NCBI RefSeq assembly: GCF_011603255.1
Contig: NZ_JAANCM010000001.1
Location: 682,001-746,000 of the forward strand
Length of the DNA: 64,000 bases
Direction of reading: 5' to 3'
Source of the DNA: Ferranicluibacter rubi
GTDB taxonomy: Bacteria > Pseudomonadota > Alphaproteobacteria > Rhizobiales > Rhizobiaceae
The notes under the pieces are model-generated. The model was not told the DNA's origin. It did not search any database and was given only the letters and a program-made list of their open reading frames with translations. Below are positions 7,347 through 14,769 of this stretch, one piece after another. Numbering within the stretch: the first letter of the stretch is position 1; each line of letters opens with the position of its first letter. Made by a program: the position numbers and the translations under genes.

Positions 7347-8741
7347 TTAGCGGGCGCCGGCCAGAGCGTCGAGGATGCGCACCCAGGAGCGGATGCCCTT
7401 GTGGAAGGACTGGAGGTCATATTTCTCGTTGGGCGAGTGGATGCGGTCGTCGGACAGGCCGAAGCCGACCAACAGCGATTCCATGCCGAGCATCTTCTGG
7501 AAATCGCCGACGATCGGAATGGAGCCGCCCATGCCGATGATGACGGCCGCCTTCGGCCATTCGTCCGACAGCGCCGATTTCGCCGTGTTGAGCAGCGACG
7601 AATCATACGGCAGCTGGATGGCCGGCGAGCCGCCATGCTCGTGGAACTCCACCGAGCAATCGGCCGGGATGTGCGCGCGGACGTAATCGCGGAAGGCCGT
7701 GCGGATGGCATCGGGGTCCTGCTGGCCGACGAGGCGGAAGGAGATCTTTGCCGACGCCTTGGAGGCGATCACGGTCTTGAAGCCCTCGCCCGTATAGCCG
7801 CCGGTGATGCCGTTGACCTCCGCCGTCGGGCGCGCCCAGATAAGTTCGAGGACCGAGCGGCCCTCTTCGCCCGAGGGGATGGCAAGGCCGATCTCGCCCA
7901 GCATCTTCTCCGCCGTCTGGCCGAGCGTTTCCCATGCGGCCTTGATCTGCGTCGGCGTCTCCTCGACGCCATCATAGAAGCCGTCGAGCGTCACGCGGCC
8001 GGTCTCGTCATGAAGGCCGGCGAGAATGCGCGACAGGATGTGGATCGGATTGGCGGCAGCCCCGCCGAACATGCCGGAATGCAGGTCGCGGTCGGCGGCG
8101 GTCACCACGACCTCCTCGCCTACGAGGCCGCGCAGGCCGGCCGAGATGGCCGGCGTCTCGCTGTCCCACATGCCGGTGTCGCAGACCAGCGCGTAGTCGG
8201 CCTTGAGCTCCTTGGCATTGGCGGTCAGGAAGGGTTTCAGCGACGGCGAGCCGGATTCTTCCTCGCCCTCGAACAGCACCGTGACGCGGCACGGCAGGCT
8301 GCCATGAGTTTCCTTATGGGCGCGGCAGGCTTCAACGAAGGTCATCAGCTGGCCCTTGTCGTCGGACGTGCCGCGGCCGGTGATGACCTTGCGGCCAGGC
8401 GACAGCTCGCGCACGGATGGCGTGAAGGGGTCCGTCTCCCAGAGCGACAGCGGATCGACCGGCTGGACGTCGTAATGGCCGTAGAACAGCACGTGCGGCG
8501 CTTCGGTGGTGGCCCCCTCATGATGCGCGACGACCATGGGATGACCGGGCGTATCGCGCACGGAGGCCGTGAAGCCCAGGCCCAGAAGGTCCGCGACCAG
8601 CCATTCCGCAGCCTTGCGGCAGGCATCCTTATAGGCCGGATCCGTGGAAATGGAGGGGATGCGCACGAGGTCGAAGAGCCGTTCGAGGCTTGCATCGAGA
8701 TTGGTGTCCGCCTTGGCGAGAACGCCGGTGATATCGGTCAT
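7347..8741 (-). CDS. M20 family dipeptidase/metallopeptidase
   Basis: 464 residues. The di-zinc centre is visible: YGHYDVQPVDPLSLW (metal His and catalytic Asp), GRGTSDDKGQ (bridging Asp), GEEESGSPS (catalytic Glu and metal Glu), the DTGMWD region and a final IHSPNEKYDL histidine. The central HSGMFGGAAANPIHIL belongs to the dimerisation lid. This is the cytosolic non-specific dipeptidase / M20-M25-M40 type. The start at 8741 (MTDITGVLAKAD) was chosen because the 12 residues encoded upstream look like leader noise. Substrate cannot be told from sequence. Confidence 0.9.
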   Translation of the reverse strand: MTDITGVLAKADTNLDASLERLFDLVRIPSISTDPAYKDACRKAAEWLVADLLGLGFTASVRDTPGHPMVVAHHEGATTEAPHVLFYGHYDVQPVDPLSLWETDPFTPSVRELSPGRKVITGRGTSDDKGQLMTFVEACRAHKETHGSLPCRVTVLFEGEEESGSPSLKPFLTANAKELKADYALVCDTGMWDSETPAISAGLRGLVGEEVVVTAADRDLHSGMFGGAAANPIHILSRILAGLHDETGRVTLDGFYDGVEETPTQIKAAWETLGQTAEKMLGEIGLAIPSGEEGRSVLELIWARPTAEVNGITGGYTGEGFKTVIASKASAKISFRLVGQQDPDAIRTAFRDYVRAHIPADCSVEFHEHGGSPAIQLPYDSSLLNTAKSALSDEWPKAAVIIGMGGSIPIVGDFQKMLGMESLLVGFGLSDDRIHSPNEKYDLQSFHKGIRSWVRILDALAGAR

Positions 8742-8809
8742 TGCAATGCTCCTTGATGTCGGCGCGACCCTACTCAAAAATTTCAGCTTGGGAAGACCCG
8801 GACATCATC

Positions 8810-9331
8810 TCAGGTCTCACGTGGGCTTTCTGGCGGGCATTCCGGCGCAGTCTCCGCATACGGCCCCGGTCGCACCGAGGCGTCGGCTGGAGGCTGCGAA
8901 GCCAGGGGCGCGGCATTGGCGATGGCCATGCGCATATATTCGAGCATCAGCTCGCGCTCGAAGCGGCGGAAGCCGGCAAACAGCGCATCGTCAGCCGCCC
9001 GGGCAGCGAGCATGGCGTCACCCTTCAGGGCACGGCCGCGATCGGTGAGGAAGACCTGCTGGGCCCTTCGATCCGTCGGGTGGGGGCGGCGCGTGATCAG
9101 CGCATCCCGCTCCATGCGCGCCAATGTGTTGGCAATCGTCGCCTGCTCGGCATCCAGCCGGTCGAGCAGCTGGCGCTGCGTCAGCCCGTCCTCGTTCCAC
9201 AATTCGGCCAGCACCGGAAACTGCCCCGGCGCAAAGCCGAGCTTCCGGCCCCTCTCCTGCAGCTGGCGGGAGAAGCCTCGAGCCAGCAGGCTGGCGAGAT
9301 AGGTGGCGGACTCCATGCGGTCGTAGGCCAT
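8810..9331 (-). CDS. MarR family transcriptional regulator
   Basis: 173 residues with the winged helix typical of MarR: LGFAPGQFPVLAELWNEDGLTQRQLLDRLDAEQATIANTLARMERDGLI-like sequence and the wing HPTDRRAQQVFLTDRG. A 40-residue Pro/Ala-rich tail (SQPPADASVRPGPYAETAPE) follows the dimerisation helix and is likely disordered. The start MAYDRMESATYLASLLARGF is at 9331; Met6 at 9316 is an alternative. It lies just downstream of the small-RNA locus and on the same strand. From memory, a marR-like gene next to polA flanks alpha-r7 RNA in Sinorhizobium. Confidence 0.88.
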   Translation of the reverse strand: MAYDRMESATYLASLLARGFSRQLQERGRKLGFAPGQFPVLAELWNEDGLTQRQLLDRLDAEQATIANTLARMERDALITRRPHPTDRRAQQVFLTDRGRALKGDAMLAARAADDALFAGFRRFERELMLEYMRMAIANAAPLASQPPADASVRPGPYAETAPECPPESPRET

Positions 9332-9411
9332 AGCAATGGGTACGCCCGGGACAGGGCGGTGACAAGATGATGGCGAACACCGGAAATAGAAAAACCGCCA
9401 TTGCCGAAACG

Positions 9412-9555
9412 AAAAAACCGCCATGGCGGAGGCGGGCCATGACGGTTTTTGATAATGGACAAAGGCCCGGAGAGGGGGGTTAGGCCTTTGTCCTTGCATC
9501 TGGGTTCGGCGGGGGACAGGCCTTGACCAGATGACGGCGCTTGTCGCTGCCGTTG
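9412..9555 (-). ncRNA. Structured small RNA, candidate alpha-r7 (Smr7C-like)
   Basis: Read on the minus strand, three consecutive hairpins follow a promoter: hairpin 1 CATCTGG (9533-9527) with CCAGATG (9503-9497); hairpin 2 GGACAAAGGCC (9493-9483) with GGCCTTTGTCC (9467-9457), a perfect 11-bp stem whose loop contains AACCCCCCTCTCC; hairpin 3 AAAAACCGTCATGG (9450-9437) with CCATGGCGGTTTTTT ending near 9412, a textbook rho-independent terminator. The predicted transcript is about 145 nt, no protein frame fits it, and it lies between a marR-like gene and polA. Smr7C of S. meliloti, about 150 nt, occupies this context as I recall. The C-rich loop could pair with Shine-Dalgarno sequences. 5' end is estimated from the promoter. 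Confidence 0.7.
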
Positions 9556-9562
9556 TTTAAGA

Positions 9563-9591
9563 TTTGTGGGTCCGAATGTGGCTTTTCAAGG
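9563..9591 (-). promoter_or_regulatory. Promoter for the small RNA
   Basis: CTTGAA at 9591-9586 matches the rhizobial -35 and ACAAAT at 9568-9563, 17 bases on, is a weak -10. A start near 9555 would follow. Confidence 0.5.
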
Positions 9592-9611
9592 GAAGTGCGG
9601 GAGAAGCCTGA

Positions 9612-10025
9612 TTACAAATTGGTAAGGTTTGGACCCGCGTCATCCTGTTTGGGATGCGTGCGGCGTTCATGCCAGAAGAGCGCCATGTTGACGGCCGTCA
9701 TGACGACCGTCGTCAATACCACGATCCGGACCATCTGCCAGAACACTTCGTCGTTCGCAGGCGTTGCCAGCAGCACGATGTTAATCGCCGTGAGACCGGA
9801 GACAAGGAACTGGAACTCGAGATGCGTCGGCAGGCTCCTGGTTCTATCCTTGGCCTCCGGAAAAAATGTCCGCAGCCCCCGCATGGCCAACAGGAACATC
9901 GGCGCGAGACACATCTTTCGGGCGATATCGACGGGCCCGTCTCCCATCGACCAGGCAAGGGGACCCGTGAGAACCATAAGGGCCCCGGGAAGTACATAGG
10001 CTTGAACGATCGCTATCCTGCTCAT
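9612..10025 (-). CDS. Small membrane protein of unknown function, 137 aa
   Basis: Four probable membrane helices: residues about 6-24 (IVQAYVLPGALMVLTGPLAW), 36-48 (RKMCLAPMFLLAMRGL), 72-87 (FLVSGLTAINIVLLAT) and 96-117 (MVRIVVLTTVVMTAVNMALF). The C-terminus HERRTHPKQDD is hydrophilic. I do not recognise the family. It is transcribed divergently from polA (76 bp gap) and toward the small RNA. Codon use is ordinary for the window. The Shine-Dalgarno before the ATG is weak. Confidence 0.7.
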   Translation of the reverse strand: MSRIAIVQAYVLPGALMVLTGPLAWSMGDGPVDIARKMCLAPMFLLAMRGLRTFFPEAKDRTRSLPTHLEFQFLVSGLTAINIVLLATPANDEVFWQMVRIVVLTTVVMTAVNMALFWHERRTHPKQDDAGPNLTNL

Positions 10026-10101
10026 AGATCACCATGGAAAGATTGTAGACCTTACCCTCGTAGAATGGACCTTTCGCGCCTGTCGCGCTATCCGTGTCTC
10101 C

Positions 10102-13100
10102 ATGAAAAAAGGCGATCATCTCTTCCTCGTGGACGGCTCCGGCTTCATCTTCCGGGCCTTCCACGCCATTCCCCCGCTGAACCGCAAATCCGACGGCCTG
10201 CCCGTCAATGCGGTCTCGGGCTTCTGCAACATGCTGTGGAAGCTTCTGACCGACGCGCGCGATACGTCGCTGGGCGTCACGCCGACGCATTTCGCCGTCA
10301 TCTTCGACTATTCCTCGAAGACGTTCCGCAACGATCTCTACGACAAGTACAAGGCCAACCGCACGGCCCCGCCGGAAGACCTGATCCCGCAATTCGGCCT
10401 GATCCGCCATGCGACGCGCGCCTTCAACCTGCCCTGCATCGAGATGGAGGGTTTCGAGGCCGACGACCTGATCGCCACCTATGCCCGCATGGCGGAGGAA
10501 GCCGGCGCCGACGTGACCATCGTGTCGTCCGACAAGGACCTGATGCAGCTGCTCACCCCTTGTGTCTCCATGTATGACAGCATGAAGGACAAGCAGATCG
10601 GCATTCCCGAGGTCATCGAGAAATGGGGCGTGCCGCCGGCAAAGATGATCGACCTGCAAGCGCTGACCGGCGATTCGACCGACAACGTGCCGGGCATTCC
10701 CGGCATCGGCCCGAAGACGGCCGCCCAGCTTCTGGAAGAGTTCGGCGATCTCGACACGCTGCTCGCGCGGGCCGGCGAGATCAAACAGGTCAAGCGCCGC
10801 GAGAACATCCTCGCCCATGCCGATCTCGCCCGCCTGTCGCGCGAACTCGTGACGCTGAAGATCGACGTGCCGGTGGAGACCCCGCTCGACGCGCTCGACC
10901 TGCATCCGCAGGACGGGCCGAAGCTCGTGGCCTTCCTCAAGGCGATGGAATTCACCTCCCTCACCCGCCGCGTGGCCGCCGCCACCGATACGGATGCCGA
11001 TGCGGTGGACGCCGCGCATATCCCGGTCGAAGGCGGCGCGCAGGCGCATGGGCCGGATCTCGACAAGGGCGACGCTTCTAGCGAGGCCGCAAAACCGGCC
11101 GCACAAGGCTCTCTCGAAACCGCGGAAGAGGCGGCAAAGGTCCTGAGCCAGGCGCCGGTGCTCGCCGTGGAGACCGGTGCGACGCCGCAGGGCCTCGCAC
11201 AGTCCCGCGCCGAGGCGTTTGCCACCGCACCCATCGACCGCTCGACCTATGTCACGATCCGTGACATCGCGACGCTCGAAAGCTGGATCGCGGCCGCCCG
11301 CGAGGCCGGCCTCGTCGCCTTCGACACGGAAACCAATTCGCTCGATGCGATGCAGGCCGATCTCGTCGGCTTCTCGCTCGCCATCGCCGACAACAGCCGC
11401 GACGCCTCCGGCACCTCCATCCGGGCGGCCTATGTCCCGCTGCTTCACAAAAGCGGCGTCGGCGATCTCCTCGGCGGCGGGCTGGTGGAAAACCAGATCC
11501 CGGACGGACAGGCGATCGCTCTTCTGAAGACGCTGCTGGAAGACCCCGCCGTTCTCGTCGTCGCCCAGAACATGAAATACGATTATCTCGTCATGAAGCG
11601 GCAGGGCGTGGAAATCGCCCGCTTCGACGATACGATGCTGATGTCCTACGTGTCGGATGCCGGCGCCAACACCCATGGCATGGACGCGCTGTCGGAGCGC
11701 TGGCTGGGTCACCAGCCGATCCCGTTCAAGGACGTGGCTGGCAGCGGCAAGTCGATGGTGACGTTCGATTACGTCGATATCAACAGGGCCACCACCTATG
11801 CGGCCGAGGATGCCGACGTGACACTGCGGCTCTGGCATGTGCTCAAACCCCGGCTTGCCGCCAAGAAGCTCGTGCGCGTCTACGAGCGGCTGGAGCGGCC
11901 GCTGGTGCCGGTGCTCGCGCGCATGGAGGAACGCGGCATCTCCATCGACCGGCAGATCCTGTCGCGGCTCTCCGGCGAGCTTGCACAGGGTGCGGCGCGG
12001 CTAGAGGCCGAGATCCACGAGCTGGCGGGCGAAAGCTTCAACATCGGCTCGCCGAAGCAGTTGGGCGACATCCTGTTCGGCAAGATGGGCCTGCCCGGCG
12101 CGTCGAAGACAAAGACCGGGCAATGGTCCACCTCGGCGCAGGTGCTCGAAGACCTCGCGCTCTCCGGCCACGACCTGCCGCGGCGCATCGTCGACTGGCG
12201 CCAGCTGACCAAGCTGAAGTCCACCTACACCGACGCCCTGCCCGGCTTCGTGCATCCGGAGACGCGGCGCGTCCACACCTCCTATGCGCTGGCCGCCACC
12301 ACCACGGGACGCCTCTCCTCGTCGGAACCCAACCTGCAGAACATCCCGATCCGCACGACCGAAGGCCGCAAGATCCGCACGGCCTTCATCTCGACGCCGG
12401 GCCACAAGCTGATCTCGGCCGACTACAGCCAGATCGAGCTGCGGGTGCTCGCCCATGTCGCCGACATCCCCCAGCTCCGGCAGGCCTTTGCCGACGGGAT
12501 CGACATTCACGCGATGACGGCGTCCGAAATGTTCGGCGTGCCGGTCGAGGGCATGCCGAGCGAGATCCGCCGGCGGGCGAAAGCCATCAATTTCGGCATC
12601 ATCTACGGCATCTCCGCCTTCGGCCTCGCCAACCAGCTTTCCATCGAGCGCTCCGAGGCCGGCGACTACATCAAGCGCTATTTCGAACGCTTCCCCGGCA
12701 TCCGCGACTATATGGACGCGACAAAGGCGTTTGCCCGCGAGAACGGTTACGTCGAAACCATCTTCGGCCGGCGGGCGCATTACCCCGACATCCGCTCCTC
12801 CAACCCATCCGTGCGCGCCTTCAACGAGCGCGCCGCGATCAACGCCCCGATCCAGGGCTCGGCAGCCGACGTCATCCGCCGCGCCATGGTGCAGATGGAG
12901 CCCGCGCTCGAAGCCGCAAAGCTTTCCGACCGCTGCCGCATGCTCCTGCAGGTGCATGACGAACTGATCTTCGAGGTGGAAGACGCCGAGATCGACAAGG
13001 CCATCCCCCTGATCGTCTCCGTCATGGAAAACGCCACCCTGCCCGCCCTTAACATGCGCGTGCCGCTAAAAGTCGATGCCCGCGCCGCCCACAATTGGGA

Positions 13101-13113
13101 TGAGGCGCATTAG
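10102..13113 (+). CDS. polA: DNA polymerase I
   Basis: 1003 residues with all three PolA domains. Residues 1-290 form the 5'-3' exonuclease (DGSGFIFRAFHAI, EADDLIATYA, SSDKDLMQL, GDSTDNVPGIPGIGPKTA). The 3'-5' exonuclease follows, active-looking because FDTETNSLDAM and YDYLVMKR-type motifs are present. The polymerase domain has motif A SADYSQIELRVLAHVA, motif B RRRAKAINFGIIYG and motif C LQVHDELIFEVE. It is about 75 residues longer than the E. coli enzyme because of an Ala/Glu-rich linker between the first two domains (about 290-375), usual in rhizobia. Fills Okazaki gaps and repair patches. No partner gene is co-transcribed. Confidence 0.97.
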   Translation: MKKGDHLFLVDGSGFIFRAFHAIPPLNRKSDGLPVNAVSGFCNMLWKLLTDARDTSLGVTPTHFAVIFDYSSKTFRNDLYDKYKANRTAPPEDLIPQFGLIRHATRAFNLPCIEMEGFEADDLIATYARMAEEAGADVTIVSSDKDLMQLLTPCVSMYDSMKDKQIGIPEVIEKWGVPPAKMIDLQALTGDSTDNVPGIPGIGPKTAAQLLEEFGDLDTLLARAGEIKQVKRRENILAHADLARLSRELVTLKIDVPVETPLDALDLHPQDGPKLVAFLKAMEFTSLTRRVAAATDTDADAVDAAHIPVEGGAQAHGPDLDKGDASSEAAKPAAQGSLETAEEAAKVLSQAPVLAVETGATPQGLAQSRAEAFATAPIDRSTYVTIRDIATLESWIAAAREAGLVAFDTETNSLDAMQADLVGFSLAIADNSRDASGTSIRAAYVPLLHKSGVGDLLGGGLVENQIPDGQAIALLKTLLEDPAVLVVAQNMKYDYLVMKRQGVEIARFDDTMLMSYVSDAGANTHGMDALSERWLGHQPIPFKDVAGSGKSMVTFDYVDINRATTYAAEDADVTLRLWHVLKPRLAAKKLVRVYERLERPLVPVLARMEERGISIDRQILSRLSGELAQGAARLEAEIHELAGESFNIGSPKQLGDILFGKMGLPGASKTKTGQWSTSAQVLEDLALSGHDLPRRIVDWRQLTKLKSTYTDALPGFVHPETRRVHTSYALAATTTGRLSSSEPNLQNIPIRTTEGRKIRTAFISTPGHKLISADYSQIELRVLAHVADIPQLRQAFADGIDIHAMTASEMFGVPVEGMPSEIRRRAKAINFGIIYGISAFGLANQLSIERSEAGDYIKRYFERFPGIRDYMDATKAFARENGYVETIFGRRAHYPDIRSSNPSVRAFNERAAINAPIQGSAADVIRRAMVQMEPALEAAKLSDRCRMLLQVHDELIFEVEDAEIDKAIPLIVSVMENATLPALNMRVPLKVDARAAHNWDEAH

Positions 13114-13372
13114 CGCTTCGCTCTCACTCGGTCCGGTTGCCGTAGACAGGGTGGCCTTCTCCCGAGACATCACCTCGCACCTTGCCGCGCTCAGCTGGCC
13201 CGGCTAGGCCTCAAGATTTCGGCCCACGCTTCTGACGCGGGCGCGTCCGGCAAGGCGTTTGGGGACATCATTTATGAGAATCGCAACCCATTGCTTTTGG
13301 AGGGGAAGGACAACGGTCATAAATCCTGATTGATGAAGCGCCGACGCTTTTTGGTTCCTCGAAAGAGCTTTC
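13114..13372. other. Non-coding gap between polA and the toxin-antitoxin pair
   Basis: No convincing gene, tRNA or long repeat. A weak 5-bp stem (AAGCG, loop CCGA, CGCTT) with a T run sits near 13335-13350 and could terminate transcription entering from polA. The last 100 bases are more AT-rich than the rest of the window. Confidence 0.4.
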
Positions 13373-13401
13373 TAGTGTTTGACACTATTTTGCACTATGA
13401 T
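13373..13401 (+). promoter_or_regulatory. Probable promoter/operator of the parDE pair
   Basis: TAGTGT-TTG-ACACTA (13373-13387) is a perfect hyphenated palindrome overlapping a TTGACA -35 (13379-13384). TGCACTATGAT follows and adds a third related half-site (GCACTA). The antitoxin ATG is at 13431. ParD-type antitoxins bind such palindromes to repress their own operon. Confidence 0.55.
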
Positions 13402-13430
13402 CTTTAAGGAAACGAAAGGAGTAGAAAATC

Positions 13431-13721
13431 ATGAAGCCAGCTGGCCAAATGACAATCACCTTGACGGACGAGCTGGAACAGTTCGTGCGTCGCGAGGTGA
13501 ACGAAGGTACTTTTGCTTCCAACAGCGAATATATCCGCGACCTTGTCCGAGAGCGTTACCGCAAGAAGCAGGACAGGGACGAGAAGATGAAAACGCTGAA
13601 TGCGGCCTTGGAGCGCGGCATGGCGGATTCCGCCGCCGGTCGTGTCACATCGCTGAGCGAGGCTTTCGAAAAAATTCGCGCCGCGGTCGGTATCCCTGAA
13701 GATGAAAGCCGTCATGCGTGA
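13431..13721 (+). CDS. ParD-like type II antitoxin
   Basis: 96 residues. The N-terminus MTITLTDELEQFVRREVNEG with TFASNSEYIRDLVRERYRKK is the ribbon-helix-helix DNA-binding fold of ParD/CopG-type antitoxins; the C-terminal half (SLSEAFEKIRAAVGIPEDES) would wrap the toxin. The operon architecture is classical: antitoxin first, 4-bp overlap with the toxin gene (GTGA), and a palindromic operator at the promoter. AAAGGAGT precedes the ATG at a good distance. Function is autoregulation and neutralisation of the ParE-like partner. Confidence 0.9.
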   Translation: MKPAGQMTITLTDELEQFVRREVNEGTFASNSEYIRDLVRERYRKKQDRDEKMKTLNAALERGMADSAAGRVTSLSEAFEKIRAAVGIPEDESRHA

Positions 13722-14017
13722 AGGTCGTTCTTACCGATGAGGCCATCGCAGACCTGATTGCGATTGGCCGTTACATCAACGCGGATAATCCGTTACGGGC
13801 CGCGACGTTCGTTGCCGAGCTGGAAAACAAGTGCCAGCGCATCGGCACGATGCCGAACGCGTTCCCGCTGATCGTCGGTCGCGAAAAAGAGGGCATCCGC
13901 CGCCGCGTCCACGGCAATTACCTCATCTTCTACTGGGTGAAAAAGAACACCGTGGAGGTCCTGCATGTCCTGAACGGGGCGATGGACTACGAGGCCATTC
14001 TGTTCCCCGACGAATGA
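13718..14017 (+). CDS. ParE-like type II toxin (RelE/ParE superfamily)
   Basis: 99 residues with the RelE/ParE fold: MKVVLTDEAIADLIAIGRYI, FVAELENKCQRIGTMPNAFPLI, IRRRVHGNYLIFYWVKKNTVEVLHVLNGAMDY. The YLIFYWV/EVLHVLNG pair is the ParE signature; ParE toxins poison gyrase, though some members act differently, so the target is inferred. Translation starts at GTG 13718, which shares 4 bases with the antitoxin stop, implying coupling. Lengths of both proteins are intact, so the pair is probably active. Confidence 0.9.
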   Translation: MKVVLTDEAIADLIAIGRYINADNPLRAATFVAELENKCQRIGTMPNAFPLIVGREKEGIRRRVHGNYLIFYWVKKNTVEVLHVLNGAMDYEAILFPDE

Positions 14018-14086
14018 AGCCATGACCATCGACACCCGAGTTTTTTCGACCGACCCGAGCCCGCCCCCGTACGTCCCTGCAATTGC

Positions 14087-14713
14087 TCACCCCACCAGCG
14101 CGTCCTCACAGCGGAAGCAGCCGAAGAGGCGGGATAGGCCTTGGCGGCCTTCGTTGGCGAGGTCGAAGCGGCGGCCGAAGAGGAGCCATTCGCTGCAGAG
14201 GCCCTTGATCATCCAGCGCATCGCCCGGGCAGCGCTGGAGGGCGTCCAGGCGCCGCTGAGGGCGCCGCGCGATGCGGCCTTGCCGAAAGCGTCTTCGAGA
14301 AACCGGGTGTGCTCGTCGTCGATTTCCTGCTGGCGTCCGAGCACCGGGGCGAGGTCGCTTGTGTAGTCGCAGCGCAGGAGGATGGTGAGGATGCGCTGGC
14401 GCTGCTCGTCGGACGCCATGACGTCCAGCCAGTCGCCGGCGACCGCTTCGATATGGGCGAGGATATCGATCCCGACATTTTCGATTTCGTCCCGCAGCAG
14501 GTCCTCGTCGGGCAGCGGGACCGCCTTGTAGAGTTCCAGAAAGATATCGGCCTTGTTCTGGAAGTGCCAGTAGATGGCGCCGCGGGTCACACCCGCTGCC
14601 GAGGCGACATCCTCGAGCGTCGCGTTGGAAACGCCCTTCTCGAAGAACACGTGCTCCGCCGCATTCAGGATGCGGTTGCGCGTTTCCTCCGCTTTCGCCT
14701 TCGTCCGCCGCAT
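14087..14713 (-). CDS. acrR: TetR/AcrR family repressor of the acrAB operon
   Basis: 208 residues. The helix-turn-helix is AEETRNRILNAAEHVFFEKG-VSNATLEDVASAAGVTRGAIYWHF, the AcrR/TtgR-type signature; the ligand-binding half ends CRCEDALVG-like with several Cys. The ATG at 14713 was chosen because upstream sequence in this frame is only the antisense-free overlap of acrB in another frame. The gene is the third in the acrA-acrB-tetR order on one strand, 56 bp after acrB, the arrangement I recall as acrABR of Agrobacterium. It probably represses the acrA promoter at the palindrome 19336-19353. Confidence 0.88.
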   Translation of the reverse strand: MRRTKAKAEETRNRILNAAEHVFFEKGVSNATLEDVASAAGVTRGAIYWHFQNKADIFLELYKAVPLPDEDLLRDEIENVGIDILAHIEAVAGDWLDVMASDEQRQRILTILLRCDYTSDLAPVLGRQQEIDDEHTRFLEDAFGKAASRGALSGAWTPSSAARAMRWMIKGLCSEWLLFGRRFDLANEGRQGLSRLFGCFRCEDALVG

Positions 14714-14769
14714 GGTCTCGTGAACCTCCCACAGGGGTCGGCCCACCTGACGGCGGGCCGGAACCGCGA

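Noticed and set aside
9844-11838. Minus-strand frame of 664 codons over polA
   Set aside because: It covers the polA start and the membrane-protein gene on the same strand in another frame, and shows no domain.
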